This document shows positions 8,449 through 20,974 of a stretch of 64,000 bases of DNA, piece by piece (position 1 is the first letter of the stretch; every line of letters starts with the position of its first letter). Location of the stretch: the NCBI GenBank assembly GCA_963669155.1, contig OZ022596.1, forward strand, positions 124,001-188,000. Direction: 5' to 3'. This DNA is from Arbacia lixula. Lineage: Eukaryota > Echinodermata > Echinoidea > Arbacioida > Arbaciidae. The position numbers and the translations under genes are program-made. The notes under the pieces were generated by a model that was given only the letters and a program-made list of their open reading frames with translations, had not been told where the DNA came from and did no database searches.

Positions 8449-10080
8449 CTCTCGTTATTATTATTATTTATTTTTATTCCTATTTTTTGTGACATGGATA
8501 TCTCAACAATGCATGGACCATGTTTCATCAAATGTTCATCATGTATAGGTATATATGTGAACATGTCACAGGAACATTTTCAAGGTCATTACGTAATCGT
8601 GACGTCATGCACGAGCAATTTAATGAAAATCTATTATTTCATGTAGCTCTAAAATCGTTCATCTCTGTGTAATGAAATTTGGCATGTATATAATTAATGA
8701 CAAGACAATTAATTTCAATGAAAAAAAACGCGCGCGTACGCGTACGTTAGTGCATTAACGCGCGCGTAAAATAAAAAAATGCTCCAAATCAACTAGAAAT
8801 TGTTTTGCATATGTTTGATGCCATTTCTAGCATTTTTCAAATTTCCGGGCGTACGCGCGCGCGCGCGCGTTTTTCCGTGCGTTTAGCAAACGCAACGTCG
8901 GAAAACCGTTTTTTCACTGGATTCATGATTCTGACACTGCAAACAACACATTCTGAAATTTTGAGCCATTTCTATGCAATAATAAGGTCGTGCGGGTGCG
9001 TCAAAGTTCAAAGTCCGCGCGTGCGTCAATACGTTTTTGTGTGCAAAAACATGACCACCTTCAATCGGCCATAGCTCCTCAGAATGGCTGGTGACCCCCA
9101 ATTTTTTTTTCATATTTTGAAAGAGTGGGAACTGTAGATACTATTTCATATATCATTTGGTCGTTAAATACATCGTAACGTCATCATATTGCCATATGAA
9201 TCGAAAAAATCAATTTTCATGTATGACGTCATAAACTTTTTTACCCGTTCTTGCGTATCTCAGTAATCTTTGGTCAATTTTGTTCCAAATTTCAGTATGT
9301 GATAGCTGAGACATTGCTCTATGAGAATGTAGCCCTAATATTTCAATAGGATTCTATCTTCATGGTATGAATTTGATTATAGACATTAATGTCAAAATCG
9401 ATCGTAAGTACGTGTTATGTCAACGGAAGGGGTATTTATTAAATGACATGACGATCTTCTAGGAGCTGTATCTCGCTTATGTTCAATTCTGTTACTCTGA
9501 AATTTTAGTATGTTGTAGCTGAGTCTACTAGCTTTCGGAGACGTCATCTTTATTTTTTAATCAGACGTCGCGATCATGGCGAAATTTCATCTTGAATATC
9601 AATTTCTTAATCATTCTAGCCCCTGCTGGGCATTACGTGTTAAGTGAATGGGAAGATGTGGGGCTCAATTGGTAAGGCGCCGCGTTTTAAGATCTCGAGG
9701 CCCCCGGTTCAATCCCTGGAGTAGGTAGGGTAAATTTTTGCCTTCCTTTTACAATGTTTTTTTTGCCATCTTCTTCTGTTCTATCCCTCACTTTGTCATT
9801 CTCTTTGAGATTTTCTTTCCCATTCGTTTTCTCTCGCCCCTTTTTCTTACGTGGCTATTAATTACACGTTAGCACACTATACATGTAACCATTTAGGCAT
9901 GTCTCTGAAATGTACGTTAGTAGACATTGTAGGTGCGCTCTGAGCTTTCTTGAGCGGAGTCTCTGATTGCTTATGAATAGATGGTGTCACGATTGAAGGT
10001 CCATATCACCGTGCATTTTCTAGCCCGTGTCAGTGCATGAATTTGCCAATGCAGACCACCTTATACTTGTCCACAAGTAT
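8449..10080 (+). repeat. Monomer M1, subfamily B
   Basis: 1632 bp without palindromic insert. Subfamily B is marked by GGTCATTACGTAATCGTGACG (only one perfect TGACGTCA in the first pair) and by the longer tRNA-like anticodon region CGCCGCGTTTTAAG. tRNA-like segment 9659-9719, with a slightly altered B box (GGTTCAATCCC). Confidence 0.9.
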
Positions 10081-11717
10081 GTCTCGTTATTATTTATTTT
10101 TATTCCTATTTTTTGTGACATGGATATCTCAACAATGCATGGACCATGTTTCATCAAATGTTCATCATGTATAGGTATATATGTGAACATGTTACAGGAA
10201 CATTTTCAAGGTCATTACATAATCGTGACGTCATGCACGAGCAATTTAATGAAAATCTATTATTTCATGTAGCTCTAAAACCGTTCATCTCTGTGTAATG
10301 AAATTTGGCATGTATATAATTAATGACAAGACAATTAATTCCAATGAAAAAAAACGCGCGCGTACGCGTACGTTAATGCATTAACGCGCGCGTAAAATAA
10401 AAAAATGCTCCAAATCAACTAGAAATTGTTTTGCATATGTTTGAGGCCATTTCTAGCATTTTTTAAATTGCCGCGCGTACGCGCGCGCGCGCGCGTTTTT
10501 CCGTGCGTTTAGCAAACGCAACGTCGGAAAACCGTTTTCTCACTGGATTCATGTTTCTGACACTGCAAACAACACATCCTGAAATTTTGAGCCATTTCCA
10601 TGCAATAATAAGGTCGTGCTGGTGCGTCAAAGTTCAAAGTCCGCGCGTGCGTCAATACGTTTTTGTGTGCAAATATTGCAAAAAACATGACCACCTTCAA
10701 TCGGCCATAGCTCCTCAGAATGGCTGGTGACCCCCAATTTTTTTTTCATATTTTGAAAGAGTGGGAACTGTAGATGCTATTTCATGTATCATTTGATCAT
10801 TAAATACATCGTAACGTCATCATATTGCCATATGAATCGAAAAAATCAATTTTCATGTATGACTTCATAAACTTTTTTACCCGTTCTTGCGTATCTCAGT
10901 AATCTTTGGTCAATTTTGTTCCAAATTTCAGTATGTGATAGCTGAGACATTGCTCTATGAGAAATTAGCCCTAGTATTTCAATAGGATTCTATCTTCATG
11001 GTATAAATTTGATTATAGACATTAATGTCAAAATCGATCGTATGTACGTGTTATGTCAATGGAAGGGGTATTTATTAAATGACATGACGATCTTCTAGGA
11101 GCTGTATCTCGCTTATGCTCAATTCTGTTACTCTGAAATTTTAGTATGTTGTAGCTGAGTCTACTAGCTTTCGGGGACGTCATCTTTATTTTTTAATCAG
11201 ATGTCGCGATCATTGCGAAATTTCATCTTGAATATCAATTTCTTAATCATTCTAGCCCCTGCTGGGCATTACGTGTTAAGTGAATGGGAAGATGTGTGGC
11301 TCAATTGGTAAGGCGCCGCGTTTTAAGATCTCGAGGCCCCCAGTTCGATTCCTGGAGTGGGAAGGGTAAATTTTTGCATTCCTTTTACAATGTTTTCTTT
11401 TGCCATCTTCTTCTGTTCTATCCCTCACTTTGTCATTCTCTTTGAGATTTTCTTTCCCATTCGTTTTCTCTCGCCCCTTTATCTTACGTGGCTATTAATT
11501 ACATGTTAGCACAATGTCCATGTAACCATTTAGGCATGTCTCTGAAATGTACGTTAGTAGACATTGTAGGTGCGCTCTGAGCTTTCTTGAGCGGAGTCTC
11601 TGATTGCTTATGAATAGATGGTGTCACGATTGAAGGTCCATATCATCGTGCATTTTCTAGCCCATGTCAGTGCATGAATTTGCCAATGCAGACCACCTTA
11701 TACTTGTCCACAAGTAT
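10081..11717 (+). repeat. Monomer M2, subfamily B
   Basis: 1637 bp, close to M1, no insert. tRNA-like segment 11296-11355 keeps the two extra bases (GCCGCG) that subfamily A lost, so B looks closer to the ancestral tRNA. Confidence 0.9.
11296..11355 (+). promoter_or_regulatory. tRNA-Leu-like segment with Pol III A and B boxes (best-kept form, B type)
   Basis: TGGCTCAATTGGTAAGGCG fits the A box of a tRNA D arm, and GTTCGATTCC, 44 bp after the start of the A box, fits the B box (TTCRANTC) of a T arm. Between them TTTTAAGATC resembles the anticodon loop of tRNA-Leu(UAA), and a longer variable region (CGAGGCCCC) fits a class II tRNA. No acceptor stem can be paired and the anticodon stem has mismatches, so this is tRNA-derived, not a tRNA gene. 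Such boxes could recruit TFIIIC and Pol III; transcription is not shown by sequence. The same segment is in 28 of 35 monomers (positions given with each monomer). Confidence 0.7.
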
Positions 11718-12810
11718 GTCTCGTTTATTTTTATTCCTAATTTTTGTGGCATGGATATCTCTTCAATGCATGATCCATTTTTCATGAAATCTTCATCATG
11801 CATGAACATGTACGTGAACATGTTCCAGCAACATTTTCAAGGTCATGACGTCATCATGACGTCATCTACGAGCAATTTAATGAAAATCGATTATTGGATA
11901 TATCTCTTGAACCAATCATTGATATGTAATGAAATTTGACATGCATGAAATTAATGATAAGCCAATCAATCTTAATAAATAAAAACGCGCGCGTACGCGT
12001 ACGTTAGTGCAAAAACGCGTGCGCAAAATTTCAAAATGCTCTAAATCAAATCAAAATTGTTTTGCATATGTTTCAGGCAATTTTAAGCATTTCAAAAATT
12101 TCAGCGCGTGCGCGCGCGTTCGCGCGTTTTTCCGTGCGTAACGCAAACAAAATGTCAAAATTCCGTTTTTATACTGGATTCATGTTACTGACACTACATA
12201 CAACACATCCTGTCATTTTGAGCAATTTCCATGCAATAACAAGGTCGTGCGGGTGCGTCAAAGTTCGAAGTCTGCGCGTGCGTCAATACGTTTTTGTGTG
12301 CAAATATTGCAAAAAACATGACAACCCTCAATCGGCCATAGCTCTTCAGAATGGCCGGTGACCCCCATTTTGTTTTTCTTATTTGGAAAGAGTATAAAAT
12401 TTAAATGTGATTTCATGTGTCATTTCACCGGTAAAAACATTGTGACGTCATCATATTGCCATATGAATCGAAAAACTGAATTTTCAATTATGACGTCATG
12501 AACTTTTTGACCCACTTTTGCATATCTCAGTAATCCTTGGTCAATTTTCTCCCAAAACTCAGTATGTTGTGCCTTAGACATTGCTCGATGGCAGGGTTGC
12601 CTTAACTTTTCAATTTGTTAATGTCTTCAAGGTGAAAATATGATTATAGGCATTAATGTCAGAATCAGACGTTTTCACGTGTAATGTCAATGGGAGGGTC
12701 ATTTATTTGAAATCATGAAATGACATGGCAATCTTTCAGGAGCTATATCTTTTCCTATGTTCCGATCTTTTACTCTGAAATTTTAGTATGTTGTAGCTGA
12801 ATCTAGTTTA
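11718..12810 (+). repeat. Monomer M3, truncated, C/D-like
   Basis: About 1093 bp. It begins with the D-like GTGGCATGGATATCTC and continues with C-type text (TGACATGGCAATCTTTCAGG). It breaks off at GCTGAATCTAGT, where the palindromic insert of the next monomer starts. The tRNA-like part and the boundary hairpin are missing. Confidence 0.85.
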
Positions 12811-14345
12811 TTAGGTGGTCTGTCGCCAACGACAGATCACCTCTTAATTTCGTTAGAATTTTCTTTCTTTATTTATTTATTAGGTGGTCTGTCGCCAACG
12901 ACAGATCACCTCTTAATTTCGTTAGAATTTTCTTTCTTTATTTATTTATTTATTAGGTGGTCTGTCGCCAACGACAGATCACCTCTTAATTTCGTTAGAA
13001 TTTTCTTTCTTTATTTATTATTATTTATTTATTTATTTTTATTCCAAATTTTTGTGACATGGATATCTCAACAATGCATGGGTCATATTTCATGAAATGT
13101 TCATCATGTATGGACATATATGTGAACATGTTACAGCAACATTTTCAAGGTCATGACGTCATCGTGACGTCATCTACGAGCAGTTTAATGAAAACCTATT
13201 ACCTCATGTAGCTCTAGAACTGGTCATCTCTGTGTAATGAAATTTGACATGCATATAATTAATGAGTAGCTAATTAATTTCATTGAAAAAAAACGCGCGC
13301 GTACGCATACGTTAGTGCAAAAATGCGCGCGCAAAATTTTAAAATGCTCCAAATCAACTCAAAATTGTTTTGCATATGTTTCAGGCCATTTCTAGCATTT
13401 CAAAAATTTCCGCGCGTGCGCGCGCGTTCGCGCGTTTTTTTTTTAAATTTATGTTGATGTCATCATATTGCCATATGAATCGAAAAAATGATTTTTCATG
13501 TATGACGTCATGAACTTTTTTACCCGCTTTTGTGTATCTCAGTAATTCATGGTCAATTTTCTCCCAAATTTCAGTATGTTGTAGCTGAGACCTCGCTCCA
13601 TAGTAGGAGTTGCCTTCATTTTTCATTTTGATGACGTCTTCACGGTGTAAATTTCATTATACGCATGAATGTCAAAATCGCACTTCCGTGTTATGTCAAT
13701 GGAAGTGGTATTTATGAAATGACATGACGAGCTTCTAGGAGATGTATCTCACTAATATGTCAAGCTTTCACTCTGAAATTTCAGTATGTTGTAGCTGAGT
13801 CTACGAGCTTTCCGGAACGTTGTCTCCATTTTTTAATCAGATGTCGGGATCATGGTGAAATTTCAGCTTGAATATCGATTTCTTAATCATTCTAGCCCCT
13901 GCTGGGCATTACGTGTTAAGTGAATGGGAAGATTTGTGGCTCAATAGGTAAGGCGCCGTTTTAAGATCTCGAGGCCCCCGGTTCGATTCCTGGCGTGGGT
14001 AGGGTCAACTTTTGCATTCCTTTTGCAATGTTTATTTTGCCATCTTCTTCTGTTCTATGCCTCACTTTGTCATTCTCTTTGAGATTTTCTTTCCAATTCT
14101 TTTTTTCTCTCACCCCATTCTCTTACATGACTATTAATCACGTTAGCATAAACATGTTACCATTTAGGAAATTCTCTGAAATTTTAGTATAATAGGTGCC
14201 CTATGAGCTTTCTTGAGCGCTGTCTCACATTGCTTATGGATAGTTGGTGTCACGAATGAAGGTCTATAGTTCACCGTGCATTTTCCAGCCCATGTCTGTG
14301 CATGAATTTGCCAATGCAGACCACCTGATACTTGTCCACAAGTAT
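12811..14345 (+). repeat. Monomer M4, subfamily A with internal deletion
   Basis: It starts directly with three palindromic inserts. At 13434-13446 the second CpG tract runs through a T run straight into TTTTAAATTTATGTTGATG, so about 0.3 kb present in other A monomers is missing. tRNA-like segment 13936-13993. Confidence 0.88.
12813..12984 (+). repeat. Palindromic insert, three copies (M4)
   Basis: Hairpins at 12813-12842, 12882-12911 and 12955-12984. The stem is AGGTGGTCTGTCG with CGACAGATCACCT, loop CCAA. Each is followed by TCTTAATTTCGTTAGAATTT and a (TTTA)n tract. Periods are 69 and 73 bp. Confidence 0.9.
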
Positions 14346-15951
14346 GTCTCGTTTATTTATTTTTATTCCAAATTTTTGTGACATGGATATCTCAACAATG
14401 CATGAGCCATATTTCATGAAATGTTCATCATGTATGGACATATATGTGAACATGTTACAGCAACATTTTCAAGGTCATGACGTCATCGTGACGTCATCTA
14501 CGAGCAGTTTAATGAAAAACTATTACCTCATGTAGCTATAGAACTGGTCATCTCTGTGTAATGAAATTTGACATGCATATAATTAATGAGTAGCTAATTA
14601 ATTTCATTAAAAAAAAACGCGCGCGTACGCGTACGTTAGTGCAAAAACGCGCGCGCAAAATTTTAAAATGCTCCAAATCAACTCAAAATTGTTTTGCATA
14701 TGTTTCAGGCCATTTCTAGCATTTCAAAAATTTCCGCGCGTGCGCGCGCGTTCGCGCGTTTTTTCGTGCGTAACGCGAACAAAACGTCAAAATTCTGTTT
14801 TTTTACTGGATTCATGTTACTGACACTACATACAACACATCCTGTCATTTTGAGCCATTTCCATGCAATAACAAGGTCGTGCGGGTGCGTCAAAGTTCAA
14901 AGTCTGCGCGTGCGTCAATACGTTTTTGTGTGCAAATATTGCAAAAACATGACTACCTTCAATCGGCCATAGCTCTTCAGAATGGCCGGTGACCCCCAAT
15001 TTTTTTTCAATATTCTGAAAGAGTGGGAAATGTAGATGTGATTTAATGTTCGATTTACCTTTTAAATTTATGTTGATGTCATCATATTGCCATATGAATC
15101 GAAAAAATGATTTTTCATGTATGACGTCATGAACTTTTTTACCCGCTTTTGTGTATCTCAGTAATTCATGGTCAATTTTCTCCCAAATTTCAGTATGTTG
15201 TAGCTGAGACCTCGCTCCATAGTAGGAGTTGCCTTCATTTTTCATTTTGATGACGTCTTCACGGTGTAAATTTCATTATACGCATGAATGTCAAAATCGC
15301 ACTTCCGTGTTATGTCAATGGAAGTGGTATTTATGAAATGACATGACGAGCTTCTAGGAGATGTATCTCACTAATATGTCAAGCTTTCACTCTGAAATTT
15401 CAGTATGTTGTAGCTGAGTCTACGAGCTTTCCGAAACGTTGTCTCCATTTTTTAATCAGATGTCGGGATCATGGTGAAATTTCAGCTTGAATATCGATTT
15501 CTTAATCATTCTAGCCCCTGCTGGGCATTACGTGTTAAGTGAATGGCTCAATAGGTAAGGCGCCGTTTTAAGATCTCGAGGCCCCCGGTTCGATTCCTGG
15601 CGTGGGTAGGGTCAACTTTTGCATTCCTTTTGCAATGTTTATTTTGCCATCTTCTTCTGTTCTATGCCTCACTTTGTCATTCTCTTTGAGATTTTCTTTC
15701 CAATTCTTTTTTCTCTCACCCCATTCTCTTACATGACTATTAATCACGTTAGCATAAACATGTTACCATTTAGGAAATTCTCTGAAATTTTAGTATAATA
15801 GGTGCCCTATGAGCTTTCTTGAGCGCTGTCTCACATTGCTTATGGATAGTTGGTGTCACGAATGAAGGTCTATAGTTCACCGTGCATTTTCCAGCCCATG
15901 TCTGTGCATGAATTTGCCAATGCAGACCACCTGATACTTGTCCACAAGTAT
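14346..15951 (+). repeat. Monomer M5, subfamily A
   Basis: 1606 bp, no insert. A deletion of about 14 bases just before the A box (GTGAATGGCTCAATAGG) is shared only with M33. tRNA-like segment 15544-15600. Confidence 0.92.
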
Positions 15952-17573
15952 GTCTCGTTATTTATTTATTTTTATTCCAAATTTTTGTGACATGGATATC
16001 TCAACAATGAATAGGCCATATTTCATGAAATGTTCATCATGTATGGACATATATGTGAACATGTTACAGCAACATTTTCAAGGTCATGACGTCATCGTGA
16101 CGTCATCTACGAGCAGTTTAATGAAAAACTATTACCTCATGTAGCTCTAGAACTGGTCATCTCTGTGTAATGAAATTTGGCATGCATATAATTAATGAGT
16201 AGCTAATTAATTTCATTGAAAAAAAACGCGCGCGTACGCGTACGTTAGTGCAAAAACGCGCGCGCAAAATTTTAAAATGCTCCAAATCAACTCAAAATTG
16301 TTTTGCATATGTTTCAGGCCATTTCTAGCATTTCAAAAATTTCCGCGCGTGCGCGCGCGTTCGCGCGTTTTTTCGTGCGTAACGCGAACAAAACGTCAAA
16401 ATTCTGTTTTTATACTGGATTCATGTTACTGACACTACATACAACACATCCTGTCATTTTGAGCCATTTCCATGCAATAACAAGGTCGTGCGGGTGCGTC
16501 AAAGTTCAAAGTCTGCGAGTGCGTCAATACGTTTTTGTGTGCAAATATTGCAAAAAACATGACTACCTTCAATCGGCCATAGCTCTTCAGAATGGCCAGT
16601 GACCCCCAATTTTTTTTCAATATTCTGAAAGAGTGGGAAATGTAGATGTGATTTAATGTTCCATTTACCTTTTAAATTTATGTTGATGTCATCATATTGC
16701 CATATGAATCGAAAAAATGATTTTTCATGTATGACGTCATGAACTTTTTTACCCGCTTTTGTGTATCTCAGTAATTCATGGTCAATTTTCTCCCAAATTT
16801 CAGTATGTTGTAGCTGAGACCTCGCTCCATAGTAGGAGTTGCCTTCATTTTTCATTTTGATGACGTCTTCACGGTGTAAATTTCATTATACGCATGAATG
16901 TCAAAATCGCACTTCCGTGTTATGTCAATGGAAGTGGTATTTATGAAATGACATGACGAGCTTCCAGGAGATGTATCTCACTAATATGTCAAGCTTTCAC
17001 TCTGAAATTTCAGTATGTTGTAGCTGAGTCTACGAGCTTTCCGGAACGTTGTCTCCATTTTTTAATCAGATGTCGGGATCATGGTGAAATTTCAGCTTGA
17101 ATATCGATTTCTTAATCATTCTAGCCCCTGCTGGGCATTACGTGTTAAGTGAATGGGAAGATTTGTGGCTCAATAGGTAAGGCGCCGTTTTAAGATCTCG
17201 AGGCCCCCGGTTCGATTCCTGGCGTGGGTAGGGTCAACTTTTGCATTCCTTTTGCAATGTTTATTTTGCCATCTTCTTCTGTTCTATCCCTCACTTTGTC
17301 ATTCTCTTTGAGATTTTCTTTCCAATTCTTTTTTCTCTCGCCCCATTCTCTTACATGACTATTAATCACGTTAGCATAAACATGTAACCATTTAGGAAAG
17401 TCTCTGAAATGTTAGTATAATAGGTGCCCTATGATCTTTCTTGAGCGATGTCTCACATTGCTTATGGATAGATGGTGTCACGAATGAAGGTCTTTAGTTC
17501 ACCGTGCATTTTCCAGCCCATGTCTGTGCATGAATTTGCCAATGCAGACCACCTGATACTTGTCCACAAGTAT
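15952..17573 (+). repeat. Monomer M6, subfamily A (reference copy)
   Basis: 1622 bp. TGACGTCA sites at 16087-16094, 16098-16105 and 16732-16739. Alternating purine-pyrimidine tracts at 16226-16245 and 16344-16360. tRNA-like segment 17165-17222. M6 and M7 together match M13 and M14. Confidence 0.93.
17165..17222 (+). promoter_or_regulatory. tRNA-Leu-like segment, common subfamily A form
   Basis: Same segment as in subfamily B but two bases shorter (GCGCCGTTTTAAGATC). The B box core GGTTCGATTCC is unchanged in nearly all A monomers; the A box varies at one or two sites (AATAGG or AATAAG). The loss of two bases further breaks the anticodon stem. Confidence 0.7.
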
Positions 17574-19195
17574 GTCTCGTTATTTATTTATTTTTATTCC
17601 AAATTTTTGTGACATGGATATCTCAACAATGCATAAGCCATATTTCATGAAATGGTTATCATGTATGGACATATATGTGAACATGTTACAGCAACATTTT
17701 CAAGGTCATGACGTCATCGTGACGTCATCTACGAGCAGTTTAATGAAAAACTATTACCTCATGTAGCTCTAGAACTGGTCATCTCTGTGTAATGAAATTT
17801 GACATGCATATAATTTATGAGTAGCTAATTAATTTCATTGAAAAAAAACGCGCGCGTACGCGTACGTTAGTGCAAAAACGCGCGCGCAAAATTTTAAAAT
17901 GCTCCAAATCAATTCAAAATTGTTTTGCATATGTTTCAGGCCATTTCTAGCATTTCAAAAATTTCCGCGCGTGCGCGCGCGTTCGCGCGTTTTTTCGTGC
18001 GTAACGCGAACAAATCGTCAAAATTATGTTTTTTTACTGGATTCATGTTACTGACACTACATACAACACATCCTGTCATTTTGAGCCATTTCCATGCAAT
18101 AACAAGGTCGTGCGGGTGCGTCAAAGTTCAAAGTCTGCGCGTGCGTCAATACGTTTTTGTGTGCAAATATTGCAAAAAACATGACTACCTTCAATCGGCC
18201 ATAGCTCTTCAGAATGGCCGGTGACCCCCAATTTTTTTTCAATATTCTGAAAGAGTGGGAAATGTAGATGTGATTTAATGTTCGATTTACCTTTTAAATT
18301 TATGTTGATGTCATCATATTGCCATATGAATCGAAAAAATGATTTTTCATGTATGACGTCATGAACTTTTTTACCCGCTTTTGTGTATCTCAGTAATTCA
18401 TGGTCAATTTTCTCCCAAATTTCAGTATGTTGTAGCTGAGACCTCGCTCCATAGTAAGAGTTGCCTTCATTTTTCATTTTGATGACGTCTTCACGGTGTA
18501 AACTTCATTATACGCATGAATGTCAAAATCGCACTTCCGTGTTATGTAAATGGAAGTGGTATTTATGAAATGACATGACGAGCTTCTAGGAGATGTATCT
18601 CACTAATATGTCAAGCTTTCACTCTGAAATTTCAGTATGTTGTAGCTGAGTCTACGAGCTTTCCGAAACGTTGTCTCCATTTTTTAATCAGATGTCGGGA
18701 TCATGGTGAAATTTCAGCTTGAATATCGATTTCTTAATCATTCTAGCCCCTGCTGGGCATTACGTGTTAAGTGAGTGGGAAGATTTGTGGCTCAATAGGT
18801 AAGGCGCCGTTTTAAGATCTCGAGGCCCCCGGTTCGATTCCTGGCGTGGGTAGGGTCAACTTTTGCATTCCTTTTGCAATGTTTATTTTGCCATCTTCTT
18901 CTGTTCTATGCCTCACTTTGTCATTCTCTTTGAGATTTTCTTTCCAATTCTTTTTTCTCTCACCCCATTCTCTTACATGACTATTAATCACGTTAGCATA
19001 AACATGTTACCATTTAGGAAATTCTCTGAAATTTTAGTATAATAGGTGCCCTATGAGCTTTCTTGAGCGCTATCTCACATTGCTTATGGATAGTTGGTGT
19101 CACGAATGAAGGTCTATAGTTCACCGTGCATTTTCCAGCCCATGTCTGTGCATGAATTTGCCAATGCAGACCACCTGATACTTGTCCACAAGTAT
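17574..19195 (+). repeat. Monomer M7, subfamily A
   Basis: 1622 bp. tRNA-like segment 18787-18844. It shares private changes with M14 (GTGTAAACTTCATTATACG, GTTATGTAAATGG). Confidence 0.92.
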
Positions 19196-20974
19196 GTCTC
19201 GTTTCGTTAGAATTTTCTTTCTTTCTTTATTATTATTTATTAGGTGGTCTGTCGCCAACGACAGATCACCTCTTAATTTCGTTAGAATTTTCTTTCTTTA
19301 TTAGGTGGTCTGTCGCCAACGACAGATCACCTCTTAATTTCGTTAGAATTTTCTTTCTTTATTTATTTATTTTTATTCCAAATTTTTGTGACATAAATAT
19401 CTCAACAATGCATGGGCCATATTTCATGAAATGTTTATCACGTATGGACATCTATGTGAACATGTTACAGCAACATTTTCAAGGTCATGACGTCATCGTG
19501 ACGTCATCTACGAGCAGTTTAATGAAAAACTATTACCTCATGTAGCTCTAGAACTGGTCATCTCTGTGTAATGTAATTTAACATGCATATAATTAATGAG
19601 TAGCTAATCGATTTCATTGAAAAAAAACGCGCGCGTACGCGTACGTTAGTGCAAAAACGCGCGCGCAAAATTTTAAAATGCTCCAAATCAACTCAAAATT
19701 GTTTTGCATATGTTTCAGGCCATTTCTAGCATTTCAAAAATTTCCGCGCGTGCGCGCGCGTTCGCGCGTTTTTTCGTGCGTAACGCGAAAAAAACGTCAA
19801 AATTCTGTTTTTTTACTAGATTCATGTTACTGACACTACATACAACACATCCTGTCATTTTGAGCCATTTCCATGCAATAACAAGGTCGTGCGGGTGCGT
19901 CAAAGTTCAAAGTCTGCGCGTGCGTCAATACGTTTTTGTGTGCAAATATTGCAAAAAACATGACTACCTTCAATCGGCCATAGCTCTTCAGAATGGCCGG
20001 TGACCCCCAATTTTTTTTCAATATTCTGAAAGAGTGGGAAATGTAGATGTGATTTAATGTTCGATTTACCTTTTAAATTTATGTTGATGTCATCATATTG
20101 CCATATGAATCGAAAAAATGATTTTTCATGTATGACGTCATGAACTTTTTTACCCGCTTTTGTGTATCTCAGTAATTCATGGTCAATTTTCTCCCAAATT
20201 TCAGTATGTTGTAGCTGAGACCTCGCTCCATAGTAGGAGTTGCCTTCATTTTTCATTTTGATGACGTCTTCACGGTGTAAATTTCATTATACGCATGAAT
20301 GTCAAAATCGCACTTCCGTGTTATGTCAATGGAAGTGGTATTTATGAAATGACATGACGAGCTTCTAGGAGATGTATCTCACTAATATGTCAAGCTTTCA
20401 CTCTGAAATTTCAGTATGTTGTAGCTGAGTCTACGAGCTTTCCGGAACGTTGTCTCCATTTTTTAATCAGATGTCGGGATCATGGTGAAATTTCAGCTTG
20501 AATATCGATTTCTTAATCATTCTAGCCCCTGCTGGGCATTACGTGTTAAGTGAATGGGAAGATTTGTGGCTCAATAGGTAAGGCGCCGTTTTAAGATCTC
20601 GAGGCCCCCGGTTCGATTCCTGGCGTGGGTAGGGTCAACTTTTGCATTCCTTTTGCAATGTTTATTTTGCCATCTTCTTCTGTTCTATGCCTCACTTTGT
20701 CATTCTCTTTGAGATTTTCTTTCCAATTCTTTTTTCTCTCACCCCATTCTCTTACATGACTATTAATCACGTTAGCATAAACATGTTACCATTTAGGAAA
20801 TTCTCTGAAATTTTAGTATAATAGGTGCCCTATGAGCTTTCTTGAGCGCTGTCTCACATTGCTTATGGATAAATGGTGTCACGAATGAAGGTCTATAGTT
20901 CACCGTGCATTTTCCAGGACATGTCTGTGCATGAATTTGCCAATGCAGACCACCTGATACTTGTCCACAAGTAT
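19196..20974 (+). repeat. Monomer M8, subfamily A with two palindromic inserts
   Basis: 1779 bp. It opens with an insert tail lacking its hairpin (TTTCGTTAGAATTTTC), then two full inserts. tRNA-like segment 20566-20623. Confidence 0.92.
19242..19332 (+). repeat. Palindromic insert, two copies (M8)
   Basis: Hairpins at 19242-19271 and 19303-19332, 61 bp apart; preceded by an insert tail without hairpin at 19204-19230. Confidence 0.9.

Noticed and set aside
17141..18232. CGGCCAT...ATGGCCG inverted repeat (for example near 18196-18221) as a conserved structure
   Set aside because: It pairs well in subfamily A only. In C (ATATCCGG) and B (ATGGCTGG) the pairing is broken, so it is not maintained.
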